Of a stretch of DNA of 64,000 nucleotides, positions 43,925-55,929 are shown piece by piece. The DNA is from Ovis canadensis. Taxonomy: Eukaryota > Chordata > Mammalia > Artiodactyla > Bovidae. Each line of letters starts with the position of its first letter. The first letter of the stretch is position 1. A program made the translations under genes and the position numbers. The notes beneath the pieces were generated by a model. It did no database searches and was not told the origin of the DNA. It saw only the letters and a list, made by a program, of their open reading frames with translations. The DNA lies in NCBI RefSeq assembly GCF_042477335.2, contig NC_091255.1, positions 46,168,501 to 46,232,500 of the forward strand, given 5' to 3'.

Positions 43925-44585
43925 ATGCAGTAACAGCAGATCCTCATTGTTTTTGAGTGTCCATGGAATATATACCAAGATAAATCACAGTATTGGCCAT
44001 AAAACAAATTTCAGTCAATTTAAAACAATTGAAATCATACTGAACATGTTCTCTGACCATAATGGAACCAAAATAGAAATCAAAAACAAAAAGGTAACAG
44101 CAAAATCTCCAAATACTTGGAAACTAAACAACATACTTCTAAATAATATATGAGTCAAAGAGGGAATTATCAAGTGAAATTTAAAAGTATAATGAACTGA
44201 GTGAAAATGAAAATACAGTATCAAAATTTGGCTAAAGCACCATTGAGAAAGAAGTTTGTAACACTAAATGAATATATTTTTTAGTGTAAAATTAGAGGAA
44301 AAGTCTCAAATCAATTATCAAAGCTCTCAACTCAAGAACCTAGGGGAAAAAAGGAAGAGTAAAATTAATCCAGAGCGAGTGGAAATAATAAAGAGCATAA
44401 ATTCATAAAATTGAAAGCAAAAAAGAAGACAGTAACAGGAAACTGAAAAGAAAAAGAAAACCAATGTGACAAGGAGCTGATTATTAAAAAAGATCAATAA
44501 ACCTCTAGCACAATCAACAAATTTAAAAGAGGGAAGAAACATATATTAAGAATGAAACAGGAGATATCACTCCAGACCCCGGTAG
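43925..44585 (+). mobile_element. L1 ORF2 fragment, 5' piece
   Basis: Old L1 ORF2 text in sense orientation: GGCCATAAAACAAATTTCAG, CTCCAAATACTTGGAAACTA and AACAACATACTTCTAAATAA. Many stops are present and it is non-coding. Confidence 0.75.
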
Positions 44586-44589
44586 ACCT

Positions 44590-45045
44590 GAAAAGAATAA
44601 TCAAGGGATAGTAGGTAGTAGGCTGAATGATGGCCTACGAAGATATTAGGAACCTGAAAATATTGGCTCATTTAGGAAATATGTGAGTATGATTAAGGAT
44701 TTTGAGGTGAGGGGATTACCGTGGTAGGCCCTAAGTGCAATCACAAGTGTCCTTAGAGAGGCAGAGGGAGATCTGACATCGAATGAAGAGAGGGTAACGT
44801 GACATCAGAAGGAGAAGTTGAAGCAATGTGACCACAAGCAAGGATACTGGCTGCCACTGGAAGGTGGAAAAGGCAAGGAATGGGTGCTTCCCTGGACGAA
44901 GCCTAGTCTTTCCGACACCTTGATTTCGCTTCATTAATACTGTTTTGAATTTCTGGACTTCAGAAATGTGAGATAATACATTTTCACTGTTCTAAGCCGT
45001 TGTGTTAATTTGTTACAGCAGTCATGGGAAACAAATGCAGTATGA
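44590..45045 (+). repeat. Ancient LTR-like element nested in L1
   Basis: The end part (ACACCTTGATTTCGCTTCAT, GGACTTCAGAAATGTGAGAT, TTTGTTACAGCAGTCATGGG) follows the MaLR/MLT-type LTR pattern. It separates two parts of one L1. Family is assigned by pattern only. It is an old, non-coding copy. Confidence 0.45.
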
Positions 45046-45713
45046 ACAACTCTATGCACATCAGTTTGACACTTTAAATGAAATGGACCAATTCCTCAAA
45101 AAACAGTAACTACTGCAACTCGTGTGGTATGAAAGAGGTTGTTTGTTTTAATAATGCTATAACTATTAAGAAAACTGAATTTATAATCGAAACCCCCTAC
45201 TTCTTCCATTTCTGGGCCTAGATAGTTTTGCTGGAGAATTCTACCAAACATTTAAAGAAGAATTATATTCTACATAGTCTTTTCCAGAAAACAGAAGAAG
45301 AAGACTACTTACCAGTTCATTTTATGAAGTTAATATTACCCTAATACTAAGATAAAGACACACCCAAATACACACACAGAGCTATAGATCAAAGTCCCTA
45401 AGGAGTATAAATACATAAATCTTTAACAAAATATTAGCAAATAGTATTCAGCAAAATATAAAGAGAAACATACAACATGAACAAGAGAAATTTATTTCAG
45501 GGATGGGAAGCTGATTCAATATTCAAAATCAAACAATGTAATCCGCCATCTTAACAGTATAAAGAATATAAACCACATGATCTTATCGATTGATGCCGAA
45601 AAACATTTGACAAAATTCAACATCCATTTTATGATTAAGCAAAAACTTCTCAGAAAAATAGGAGTAGAAGGGAATATTCTCAACTCGATAATGAACACCT
45701 ATAAAAACCAACT
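45046..45713 (+). mobile_element. L1 ORF2 fragment, 3' piece
   Basis: This continues the L1 frame of 43925-44585. Landmarks are GGAGAATTCTACCAAACATT, a part encoding SIDAEKHLTKFNIHFMIK at about 45586-45640, and GGAGTAGAAGGGAATATTCT. The reverse transcriptase region is broken by stops and is inactive. Confidence 0.75.
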
Positions 45714-45716
45714 AAC

Positions 45717-45840
45717 AGGGATTTCCCTAGTGGTCCAATGGCTAAGACTCGGAGCTTCTGATACAGGGGGCCTAGGTTTGGTCCCTGGTCAGGGAACTAG
45801 ATTCCAAGTGCCGCAACTAAAGATCCTGCATGGCCATCTA
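45717..45840 (+). repeat. CHR-type SINE
   Basis: GGATTTCCCTAGTGGTCCAA, GGTTTGGTCCCTGGTCAGGG and AACTAAAGATCCTGCATGGC mark a sense tRNA-Glu type SINE inserted after the L1. Confidence 0.85.
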
Positions 45841-45869
45841 TTCAATGCATGAAGCAGGGCACCTAAAGC

Positions 45870-46010
45870 CAACGCTCTGGGACAACTCAGAGGGATAGGG
45901 TGGAGAGGGAGGAGGGAGGGGATTCAGGATGGGGGGGACATATGTATACCTGTGGCCAATTCATTTGGGGGCTGGGGAAACAGAACTTAATCAAATATAC
46001 TGACACTTCT
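45870..46010 (+). repeat. L1-BT-like 3' UTR fragment
   Basis: GGAGGGGATTCAGGATGGGG and GACATATGTATACCTGTGGC with TTCATTTGGG resemble the 3' end of bovine L1. Confidence 0.5.
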
Positions 46011-46480
46011 GCAACAAAACCCGTTAATATTCATTCTAGATGAGTTAAATAAAGCCTATAACTTGTCTTGATAGATGCCTCGTGTCATTTCAAGTCAGAT
46101 TTTGCCACCAAATGAGTTTGCATGAAACTTCAGTAAAAGCTTTTGATTTTTCAGAACTTGCTGAGATTCCAGAACTTGCAGATAAAGGGTCGTGGAACTA
46201 TAACAGAGTTGAAAAGTAATTTATAGCTGCTCCACTGAAGACATATTTCCAGACCCTTTTTTAAGTAAGTGTGGCCATGTGTGACTAAGTTCTAACAGAA
46301 TGTGAGTACAAGTAAGGTGAGCCACTTGGGGTCTGAACTTTAAGACCCTGGTCTTATGTTTTTCCATAGTTTCTTTCCTCCTCTCCTGCAAGCTGGAATG
46401 CAGATGAGCCATCAAAATGAGAAAAACATTCTCATTTGGTGAACAGAGGAATAAACTTCTTTGAGCCTCCAGCCCACTTG
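46011..46480. other. Intergenic, nothing recognised
   Basis: Unique sequence without clear repeat or gene. Confidence 0.4.
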
Positions 46481-46482
46481 CA

Positions 46483-46732
46483 GCTGCTGCTGCTAAATCG
46501 CTTCAGTTGTGTCCAGCTCTGTGCGACCCCACCAGGCTCCCCCATCCCTGGGATTCTCCAGGCAAGAACACTGGAGTGGGTTGCCATTTCCTTCTCCAAA
46601 GCATGAAAGTGAAAAGTGAAAGTGAAGTTGCTCAGTCATGTCCGACTCTTAGCGACTCCATGGGCTCCTCCGTCAATAGGATTTTCCAGGCAAGCATACT
46701 GGAGTGGGCTGCTATTGCCTCTCTGCCAGACC
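46483..46732 (-). repeat. BovA2 SINE, antisense
   Basis: An antisense dimer with (GCT)n start, GTGTCCAGCTCTGTGCGACC, GTTGCCATTTCCTTCTCCAA and ATTTTCCAGGCAAGCATACT. One arm lacks part of its middle. Confidence 0.93.
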
Positions 46733-47008
46733 ACTTAGTCTTGAACTAATTAATGTGAGACAAATTTTGGGCATATAAAATAAAGATGGAAGCTATAGTC
46801 CCTACTCTCAAGGGGGTTCTGTTTAAGTAAGGAAAATCATTCATTTACAGATAATTCTCATAAAATGTGCCATGCTGATAAAGCCACTGTGGAAACACAC
46901 AGGCTCACCTAGGGGCTTCAGGGAAAACTTTCTCAGAAAGATAATGCCTCGGCTGAAGTATGAAGGGTGAAGAGAAGTTGCTCAGGTAAAAAAAAATGGG
47001 AAAAGGTA

Positions 47009-47472
47009 TGTTATGGGCTGAATTGTGTCATCCTAAGAGAAATATTAGAGTCCTAACCCCCAGTGCTTCAGAGTATGATCTTATTTGGAAACAGTCATTG
47101 TAGCTATACTTAGTTAAGATGAGGTCATGCTAGAGTAAGGGAGCATCTTGAAAGGAGGGAAATACGGACACATTGACAAGACACACAGGGTAAATACCAT
47201 GTGAGGAAATGGACACAGACACAGGGGAAGACAGATGAAGGCAAAGACAATGACTGCATTATGCCGTACAGGCTGAGGAACGCCTGGGGCCACCCAGGAG
47301 CTGAAAGAGGCCAGGAAAGATTCCCTCTTAGAGGTTTTGGAAGAACGATGGCCCTGCCAACACCTTGATTTAAGACTGCCAGCTTTCAGGACTGTAAGAG
47401 AATAAATTTCTATTCTTTCATGGCACCCAGTTTGTGGTGCTTTGTTACTTTAGCCCTAGGAAACTAGCACAG
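47009..47472 (+). repeat. Ancient LTR-like element (MaLR/MLT pattern)
   Basis: It starts TGTTATGGGCTGAATTGTGT and ends CCTAGGAAACTAGCACA, with an AATAAA-containing end part (AGAGAATAAATTTCTATTCT). TG...CA ends and this order fit a solo LTR. It is diverged and carries no coding capacity. Family is by pattern only. Confidence 0.55.
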
Positions 47473-47649
47473 GGTTTAGGGTTTAGGGCACAAAGACAGA
47501 GAGATGGAACAACATGGTATGTGCCAGGAGACTATAAACAATTCCCGTTTATAAAGCATAGTGCTCAAGGCAGGATGTGGCCTGTGACATATATATTTCA
47601 CAAGTGATATACATATATATCTCACAGATCAAAAGTATTGAATATATAT

Positions 47650-48215
47650 TTAAATGAATCAGTTCAGTCACTCAGTCGTGTCCGACTCTGCGACCCCAGC
47701 ACGGCAGGCCTCCCTGTCTATCACCAACTCCCAGAGTTCACTCAAGCTTACATCCATCGAGTCAGTGATGCCATCCAGCCATTTCATCCTCTGTTGTCCC
47801 CTTTTCCTTCTTCCCCCAATCCCTCCCAGTATCAGAGTCTTTTCCAATGAGTCAACTCTTTGCATGAGGTGGCCAAAGTACTGGAGTTTCAGCTTTAGCA
47901 TCATTCCTTGCAAAGAACACTCAGGACTGATCTCCTTAGAATGGACTGGTTGGATCTCCTTGCAGTCCAAGGGACTCTCAAGAGTCTTCTCCAACACCAC
48001 AGTTCAAAAGCATAAATTCTTCGGTGCTCAGCCTTCTTCACAGTCCAGCTCTCACATCCATACATGACCACTGGAAAAACCATAGCCTTGACTCGATGGA
48101 CCTTTGTTGGCAAAATAATGTCTCTGCTTTTGAATATGCTGTCTACGTTGGTCATAACTTTTCTTCCAAGGAGTAAGTGTCTTTTAATTTCATGGCTGCA
48201 GTCACCATCTGCAGT
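47650..48215 (-). mobile_element. BovB LINE 3' part, antisense
   Basis: The - strand encodes the BovB C-terminal region. Pieces include [49 protein letters not shown] (about 48130-47940) and [20 protein letters not shown] (about 47910-47850). Frames are broken between these pieces. It is 5'-truncated and inactive. Confidence 0.95.
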
Positions 48216-48374
48216 GATTTTGAAATAAAGAAATGCAAAAAATAATGATTACCAACATAATAGCATAGTTATCGTATGGCAGTCAAATTTCAGGCAGTGT
48301 TTACATTATTCTGTACTGATTGGTACTTTAAATGGTCATACTTTAAAAACATTTTTTTAAGTTTTTTTTTTTAT

Positions 48375-48550
48375 GTGGACCGTTTCTAAAGTTTATTGAA
48401 TTTGTTACAATATTGCCTCTTTTTTACGTTTTGGCTTTTTGGCTGAGAGGCATGTGAGATTTTAACTCCCCAATCAGGCATCGAACCTGTAACTCTTATA
48501 CTGGAAGACAAAGTCTTAACCACTGGAATAAGTAAGTAACCACCAGGTAA
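48375..48550 (-). repeat. CHR-type SINE, antisense, diverged
   Basis: GGCTTTTTGGCTGAGAGGCA, CTCCCCAATCAGGCATCGAA and GTCTTAACCACTGGAATAAG follow the antisense tRNA-Glu SINE order. Confidence 0.65.
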
Positions 48551-49215
48551 GTACCCATACACTTTTAATATAATCAGAAAATAATCTATTTCATTCAGGA
48601 AAACAAAGGCTATCAATAAGGAGAGTTAAAAGAGTAGGGGGCAAGACTAGGAGCAGTGACCAACTAAGAGATTATTGCAGTAGGTCAGATGGAGGAGGAG
48701 GGCCTGAGCTCAGAAAGTGGCAGTAGGAGGGAGAAGTGAACTATTCAGAAGGTAGAATCAGACTTGGTGAGTGATTAGAGGTATTGGGGTTGGCGATAGA
48801 GAAGGAGAATTCTAGAATGACACTCAGAGCTGTATCTGGGGTGACTTGGTGAATGGTGGCTCCATTCACTGAGGTTAGAAGAACAGGAGTATATTCAGGT
48901 TTCAAGAGGAAGATGAGGAAATACCAATAAGAGTATTCGAATCAGAAGGTCCTCAACTGGTAGCTGTAGGTGTTGTCTGTCCAGCACTCTACTCTAGACT
49001 TCCTCCAATAAGCCTCCTTTGCCTACTCTGCCTCTGTGATGCTAATAGTTGTTCTGTTCATAGACACCACCAGTCAAGTACAGTTGATTGGTCAAAGATG
49101 GAAGCATGCCCCAAAGTTCTTTTTAAAGTTTTTTTTTTTTTTAATATTGAAGACAGGACTGGTAATAAACCTTGGAATCACCTCATATAGGTATCGATTA
49201 GATCCAAGAATGAAT
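48551..49215. other. Intergenic, probable old repeat
   Basis: About 48640-48900 reads like an old interspersed repeat (GAGATTATTGCAGTAGGTCA), but I cannot name the family. No gene was found. Confidence 0.35.
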
Positions 49216-49217
49216 GA

Positions 49218-50395
49218 GACTTCCTCCTAAGAAACCTGTATGCAGGTCAAGAAGCAACAGTTAGAACCGGACATGGAATCACAGACTGGTCCCAAATTGG
49301 GAAAGGAGTATATCAAGGCTGTATATTGTCACCTTGCTTATTTAACTTATATGCAGAGTACATCATGTGAAATGCCAGGCTGGATGAATTACAAGCTGGA
49401 ATCAAGATTGCCGGGAGAACAATCAACAACCTCAGGTATGTAGATGATACCACTCTAATGACAGAAAATGAAGAGGAACTAAAGAGCCTCTTGAGGGTGA
49501 AAGAGGAGAGTGAAAAAGCTGAGTTAAAACTCAACATTCAAAAACCAGATCATGATTTCAGTCCCATCACTTCATGGCAAACAGAAAGGGAAAAAGTGGA
49601 AACAGTGAGAGATTTTATATTCTTGGGTTCCAAAATGACTGCAGATGATGAATGCAGCAAAGAAATTAAAAGATGCTCGCTCTTTGGAAGGAAAGCTGTG
49701 ACAAACCTAGACAGCATATTAAAAAGTAGAGACATCACTTTGCCTTCAAAGGTCTGTATAGCCAAAGCTATGGTTTATCTGGGCTTTCCTGGTGGTTCAG
49801 ATGGTAAAGAATCTGTCTACAATGTAGAAGACCCAGGTTCGATCCCTGGGTGGAGAAGATCCCCTGGAGAAGGAAATGGCAACCCACTCCAGTATTCTTG
49901 CCTGGGAGATCCCATGGCTGACTACAGTCCATGGGGTTGCAAAGAGTCAGACATGACTGAGCGACTCACACACACATGGATTTTCCAGTAGCCATGTATG
50001 GATGTGAGAGTTGGACCATAAAGAAGGCTGAATACCAAAGAATTGATGCTTTTGAATTGTGGTGCTGGAGAAGACTCTTGAGAGTCCCTTGGACTGCAAG
50101 GAGATCAAACTAGTCAATTCTAAAGGAAATCAACTCTGAATATTCATTAGAATGACTGATGCTGAAGCTGAAACTCCAATACTTTGGCCACCTGGTGTGA
50201 AGAGCCAATTGATTGGAAAAGACTCTGAGCTGGGAAAGATTGAGGGCAGGAGGAGAAGGGAGTGACAGAGGGTGAAATGGTTGGACACCAACTCAATGGA
50301 TATGAGTCTGGGAAAACTCCGGGAGATAGTGAAGGACAGGGAAGCCCATCTCGCTGCAATCCACAGGGTCACAAAGAGTGAGCCATGACTTGAGG
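49218..50395 (+). mobile_element. BovB LINE fragment with nested SINE
   Basis: The frame resumes inside the reverse transcriptase. The catalytic block reads LRYVDDTTLM (about 49433-49462), so the YxDD motif is kept. Downstream it reads DFIFLGSKMTADDECSKEI and NLDSILKSRDITLPSK. A Bov-tA copy interrupts it at about 49783-49975, after which the BovB C-terminal region continues. It is 5'-truncated and inactive. Confidence 0.95.
49783..49975 (+). repeat. Bov-tA SINE nested in BovB
   Basis: A complete sense Bov-tA (GGGCTTTCCTGGTGGTTCAG to GACATGACTGAGCGACTCAC) splits the BovB words around ATGGTTT / ATGGATTTTCC. It is therefore younger than the host BovB copy. Confidence 0.93.
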
Positions 50396-50664
50396 CTGAA
50401 CAACAGCAACACTGCAGTGAGAGAGTGTAGGGGAAGAAGAAGGCTGGGGATGGAATCTACCAAAGGTTAAGGAGAGAGCAAAAGAAGAAGACTTAATGAC
50501 TGAAATAAAAGGAAGTTCAGAGAAGTAGGAAGAAAATAAGGAGAAAATACTGCCCTATTTTGAATTCTGAACCCAATTCCAATTGTGTGTGTGGAATTTC
50601 CCCCATACAACCAAGCAATTCTCAGGATACCAGCTGGGTGATCCAGCATTCAACTGAATTCTGA

Positions 50665-51012
50665 CACTCTGTACTTGGAGTCCGTTGGACTGCAAGGAGA
50701 TCCAACCGGTCCATCCTGAAGGAAATCAGTCCTGAATATTCACTGGAAGGACTGATGCTGAAGCTGAAACTCCAGTACTTTGGCCACCTGATGAGAAGAC
50801 CTGACTCATTGGGAAAGACCCGGATGCTGGAAAAGATTGAGGGCAGGAGGAAAAGGGGACAACGGAGGATGAGATGGTCGGATGGAATCACCGACACAAT
50901 GGACATGAGTTTGAGCAAGTTCTGGGAGTTGGTGATGGACAGCAAAGCCTGGTGTGCTGCAGTCCATGAGGTTGCAAAGAGTCGGACACAACTGAGTGAC
51001 TGAACTGAACTT
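50665..51012 (+). mobile_element. BovB LINE 3' end
   Basis: From TTGGACTGCAAGGAGATCCA through GACTGATGCTGAAGCTGAAA to the AGTGACTGAACTGAAC end. Encodes [20 protein letters not shown]. It is 5'-truncated. Confidence 0.94.
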
Positions 51013-51172
51013 GGAGATAGCAAGAGATTCCACAGTTAGAGGTTCACACCGGGATCCTCCACAGCTCAGACAAGAGTTGAAAACCCAGGTTGTCACCCGT
51101 GTCTCTGATCCACAATTTATTAATCAGCGGTTTACATGACTCTCTGTGTTCGATTAACTTTTGAGAGTGGCT

Positions 51173-51468
51173 CACAGAACTCAATGGAGAAGGCAATGGC
51201 ACCCCACTCCAGTACTCTTGCCTGGAAAATCCCATGGATAGAGAAGCCTGGTGGGCTGCAGTCCATGGGGTTGCTAAGAGTTGGACACGACTGAGCAACT
51301 TCCTTTTCACTTTTCACTTTCATGCATTGGAGAAGGAAATGGCAACCCACTCCAGTGTTCTTGCCTGGAGAATCCCAGGAACAGGGGAGCCTGGTGGGCT
51401 TCCGTCTATGGGGTTGCACAGAGTCGAACATGACTGAGGCGACTTAGCAGCAGCAGCACAGAACTCAA
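51173..51468 (+). repeat. BovA2 SINE with perfect target-site duplication
   Basis: A dimeric BovA2 (about 51185-51456) is flanked by CACAGAACTCAA at 51173-51184 and 51457-51468, a perfect 12-bp duplication. This implies a recent insertion. Confidence 0.96.
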
Positions 51469-52055
51469 AGAAGCACTTTACCTACTAGATCACAGGTTTA
51501 TTACAAAAGGATATAATTCAGGAACAGCCAGAGGACAGCATGGGGAAAGGGCACAGCGCTCTGAACATGCCATTCTCCTCACATCTCCACATGGTCACCA
51601 ACCTGGAAGCTCTCTGAACCCAGTCTTTTTGGGGTTTTTATGGAGGCCTTCATTACACAGGCAAGACTGATTCAGTAGTGCTGATTGAATTCAATCTCAA
51701 ACCCCTCTCCCCTCCCTGGAAGTCGGGGGATGGGACTGAAAAGTCCAAACCTCTAATCCAATGGTTAGCTTTGTTGGCAATCAGCCCCATCCCGGAGTGA
51801 GGACCAAAAGTCACCTAATTAACATAACAAATAGTCTCTTTCTTGCTCTTATTACAGGATATTCCAAAAGCTTTAGGAGCTTTGTGTCAGAAGACCAAAT
51901 ATATATTTCTGATTATATATCACATGCCTTCATTTAAAGCTGAGATAACTGGAGGTGAGAGGCTAATTTGATTCATGACTCAAATCCAGGTCTTTGTTCT
52001 TTCTACTATATCACTGCCAGAAAGTCCTATGGATTTTGATTATTCTATGTTGTTG
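51469..52055. other. Intergenic, with MIR-like scrap
   Basis: No gene was found. A MIR-like fragment lies at about 51930-52020 (AAAGCTGAGATAACTGGAGG). Confidence 0.4.
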
Positions 52056-52059
52056 TTTA

Positions 52060-52232
52060 AAATTTATTTCTTTGTATTAATTTTTGGCTGCATCAGGTCT
52101 TAGCTGCTGGCATTTATGGGCTCAGTTGCCTCGTAGCATGTGGGATCTTAGTTCTCTGACCAGGGATTGAACTTGTGTCCCCCATATTGGAAGTGATTCC
52201 TAATCTGTGGACCACCAGGGAAGTCCGTTTTT
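52060..52232 (-). repeat. CHR-type SINE, antisense
   Basis: TTTTTGGCTGCATCAGGTCT, GTGGGATCTTAGTTCTCTGA and GGACCACCAGGGAAGTCCGT. Confidence 0.85.
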
Positions 52233-52324
52233 CTTTTTTTTAATGAAATTTAAGAGAGTCAGTGTAGACAACTTGTTTTACTTTCCAATTTCCTTCTCAG
52301 AGCCTGTGACTATTTGTTTATATT

Positions 52325-52562
52325 TTTAAAATACTTATTTATGTGGTTTTGGCTGCATCATGAGAGGGGTTCTTGGTTGCAGCAGGCAGGATTGGCACAT
52401 GGGCTCTCTACTTGAGGTGCCTGAGCTCAGTAGTTGCGGCCCACGGGCTCTGTTGCCCTGTGGCACGTGGGATCTTAGTTCCCCAACCAGGAATTGAACC
52501 TGCATCCCTTACATTGGAAGGCAGATTTGTAACCACTGGACTGAGATCAGTGAAGTCCTCTT
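52325..52562 (-). repeat. CHR-type SINE, long form, antisense
   Basis: TGGTTTTGGCTGCATCATGA, TTGCGGCCCACGGGCTCTGT, GTGGGATCTTAGTTCCCCAA and the SINE end CAGTGAAGTCCTCT. Confidence 0.85.
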
Positions 52563-53605
52563 TGCCTGATTTTGGAATGAAGTCTACCTCTGCTCTCCCC
52601 ACTTGCTGTTGCCATCTCGTTGGTCAGTATTCACAGATCTGTCCTAGGATTTGGTACCTGAGGCCTAAGAGCCTGATCAGCACCAAGAGCATGAAGTTCC
52701 TCAAAAATGCTTTGGGCCAGGCAAGTAGACTCTTGAAGCAGGGTGAGCATGGAGACCAGGCTGAGGGTGGAGGGTGGCTCAAAGCCTGGAGCCACCTGGG
52801 AGAGTATTCCTGGGACCCTGGGAGCCACAAGCCCACCACATTTTCTCAGAGACTTCAGTTTATCACATGTCATTTCCCCACACCTGTTCTCAGTGTCGTA
52901 AGTCACTAAGGTGAATCACTAAGCTGATTCACTTAATTTCTCTTGTGAACACACTAATAAGACTTATTGAATCCCCATGACTTAGACAATGGGAGGATGA
53001 CAGGAGTTTCAGGAGATCCAATAATCCTCTTTAATTAAATTAGACAGTGGCCATTAGAGCTAGTAATTAGTGTCACTTACCTAGTAATTGAATGGTTGGT
53101 GTGAAAAATGGCTCCATGTCAGGATCCGTCTTGGAATGAATGTGGGAGGTATACAACTTTTTGTATTCCTTCACATTTATTGTACATTTACTATGCATCA
53201 GGAAGTATGTTGAAAACAGACTCAGAGCAGTGAGCAAGACAGAAGAGGGCCCCATCCTTTTGGAACTCGTATTCTAGTGGGCTTGGTTTCACAAGCCCAC
53301 TAACTAGGACATGTCTAACACTTGAAAAATGCCTTACCCTACTTCCCTTCTTAGTAAAAGAGAAAATCCACCAGAATCCAGGCCAAACTGTCAGAAGAAA
53401 ATAATAGTAACATTTTCACATTTGAATTTATTGAATTATTTGAAAATAATAACATTTTCACATTTGAATTCTCATTGTAGCCCTGCAAGGCAGGGTAACA
53501 TGGTAGAAAGGGCCAGATTTGCGCTCAGATGTTGGCTCTGCTACTCCTGTAGCTTCCTCGTAGAATCACAGTTTCTCATCTTAATCTCCAAGCTGATAAT
53601 ATACA
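52563..53605. other. Intergenic, nothing recognised
   Basis: Unique sequence. An imperfect tandem duplication of about 25 nt (words such as AACATTTTCACATTTGAATT) lies at about 53409-53470. A weak MIR-like trace lies near 53480-53560. Confidence 0.4.
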
Positions 53606-53607
53606 TA

Positions 53608-55498
53608 GCATATGGCAAGAAAAAGAAATGCAAAAAGGCAAAATAGTTGTCTGAGGGGGCTTTGCAAATAGCTGAGAAAAGAAGAGAGGCAAAAGGCAAA
53701 GGAGAAAAGGAAAGATATTACCCATCTGAATGCAGAGTTCCAAACAATAGCAAGGAGAGATAAGAAATCCTTCCTCAGCGAACAATGCAAATAAATAGAG
53801 GAAAACAATAGAATGGGAAAGACTAGAGATCTCTTCAAGAAAATCAGAGCTACTGAGGAAACATTTCATGCAAAGATGAGCACAATAAAGGACAAAAATG
53901 GTATGGACCTAACAGAAGCAGAAGATGTTAAGAAGTGTCAAGAATACACAGAAGAACTATACAAAAAAGATCTTAATGACCCAGATAACCACAATGATGT
54001 GATCACTCACCTAGAGCCAGCCATTCTGCAGTGTGAAGTCAAGTGGGCCTTAGGAAGCATCACTAGGGACAAAGCTAGTGGAGGTGATGGGATTCCAGCT
54101 GAGCTATTTCAAATCCTAAAAGATGATGCTGTGAAAGTACTGCACTCGATATGCCAGCAAATTTGGAAAACTCAGCGGTGGCCACAGGACTGGAAAAGAT
54201 CAGTTTTCATTCTAATCCCCAAAAAAGGCAATGCCAAAGAATGCTCAAACTACCAAACAATTGCACTTATCTCACATGCTAGTAAAGTAATGCTCAAAAT
54301 TCTCCAAGTCAGGCTTCAACAGCATGTGAACCATGAACTTCCAGATGTTCAGGCTGGATTTAGAAAAGGCAGAGGAACCAGAGATCAAATTGCCAGCATC
54401 CATTGGATCACAGAAAAAGCAAGAGAGTTCCAGAAAAACAGCTACTTCTGCTTTATTGACTACGCCAAATCCTTGTGTAGAGAGATGGGAATACCAGACT
54501 ACCTTACTTGTCTCCTGAGAAACCAGTATACAGGTCAAGAAGCAGCAGTTAGAACCAGACATGAAACAATGGACTGGTTCCAAATTGGAAAAGGAGTACA
54601 TCAAGGCTGTATACTGTCACCCTGCTTATTTAACTTATACACAGAGTACATCATGCGAAATGCCAGGCTGGATGAAGCACAAGCTGGAATCAAGACTGCT
54701 GGGAGAAATATCAATAACCTCAGACATGCAGATGTCACTACCCTTATGGCAGAAAGTGAAGAGGAACTAATGCCTCCTGATGAAAGTGAAAGAGGAGAGT
54801 GAAAAAGCTGGGTTAAAACTCAACATTCAAAAAACTAAGAGCATGGCATCTGATCCCATCACTTCATGGCGAACACAGGGAAACAATGAAAGCAGTGACA
54901 GACTTTATATTTTCTTGGGCTCCAAAATCACTGCAGATGGTGACTGCAGCCATGAAATTTAAAGATGTTTGCTCCTTGGAAGAAAAGCTATGACAAACCT
55001 AGAGAGCATATTAAAAAGCAGAGACATTGCTTTGTCAACAAAGATCTGTACAGTCCAAGCTATGGTTTTTCCAGTAGTCCTGTATGGATGTGAGAAGTGG
55101 ATCATAAAGAAGGCTGTAAGCTGAAGAACTGATGCTTTTGAATTGCGATGCTGGAGAAGACTCTTGAGAGTCCCCTGGCCTGCAAGGAGATCAAACTAGT
55201 CAATCCTAAAGGAAATCAATGGTTAGAATTCGTTGGAAGGACTGATGCTGAAGCAGAAGCTCCAATACTTTGGCCACCTGATGTGAAGAGCTGACTCATT
55301 AGAAAAGACCCTGATTCTGGAAAAGACTGAAGGCAGAAGGGGATGACAAAGGACAGGATGGTTGGATGGCATTACCAACTCAGTGGACATGAGCTTGAGC
55401 AAGCTCTGGGAGATGGTGAAGGGCAGGGAAGCCTGGTATCCTGCAGTCCATGGGGTCACAAAGAGTTGGACACAACTTAGTGACTGAACAACAACATG
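53608..55498 (+). mobile_element. BovB (RTE-type) LINE, longest copy, inactive
   Basis: This is a 1.9-kb 5'-truncated BovB. It begins in the linker before the reverse transcriptase (GKKKKCKKAK, about 53610-53640). The longest open part (53813-54802) encodes 329 residues: KWALGSITRDKASGGDGIPA, FILIPKKGNAKECSNYQTIA, PDVQAGFRKGRGTRDQIASI, FCFIDYAKSL, then KGVHQGCILSPCLFNLYTEY. Two breaks abolish polymerase function. The segment after FIDYAK (motif A side, normally continuing through AFD and VDHNK) is deleted. The catalytic YADD of motif C reads HADV. Frameshifts follow at 54780-55130, and the 3' part ends at about 55498 in the TGACTGAACAACAACA tail. It is a dead copy of a ruminant LINE, not a host gene. 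Confidence 0.96.
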
Positions 55499-55514
55499 GC
55501 ATATAAGTCATTGG

Positions 55515-55655
55515 CAGAATGCACAACAGATATTACTGTTGTTATTAGTGTGTTTTTGAGGATGAGAAACTTGACCCAGAGAGGTAAAGGAATTTGTCCA
55601 AGGTCACAACAGCTGACAATTGGCAGATCAGGAACTTGAACCAGGCCACCTCCTC
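55515..55655 (+). repeat. MIR-like ancient SINE
   Basis: A clear core: GAGGATGAGAAACTTGACCC, GAGAGGTAAAGGAATTTGTC and AAGGTCACAACAGCTGACAA. A 30-nt BovA2 scrap (AGAAGGCAATGGCACCCCAC) follows at about 55664-55690. Confidence 0.8.
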
Positions 55656-55929
55656 TTTCTCAGAGAAGGCAATGGCACCCCACTCCAGTAGACCAAGAAG
55701 AATTATCCGTGGAGCGAGTGTTGCATTAATACGTTTCTGGGGAAAAAAAAACGTTTCTGGAGGTGTGCAGGCATCATTACTTGGGGAGGGGGGCAGCCTG
55801 AGAGAACCAGGAGAGATGTGGGGTGTGGGTAGGCAAGAACCCAGATAATGGTTGGTGAACAAGTCCAGACAGACCGGTAGTGGCAAGACCCAACCAGAGG
55901 ACCGGAACCACATTCAGTGTACGGCTGGG

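Noticed and set aside
47474..47492. Telomere-like GGGTTTAGGGTTTAGGG
   Set aside because: Only about two units next to the LTR-like end. Too short to be an interstitial telomere array.
49458..49991. 177-codon frame as a possible host gene
   Set aside because: It is BovB reverse transcriptase sequence running into a nested Bov-tA SINE.
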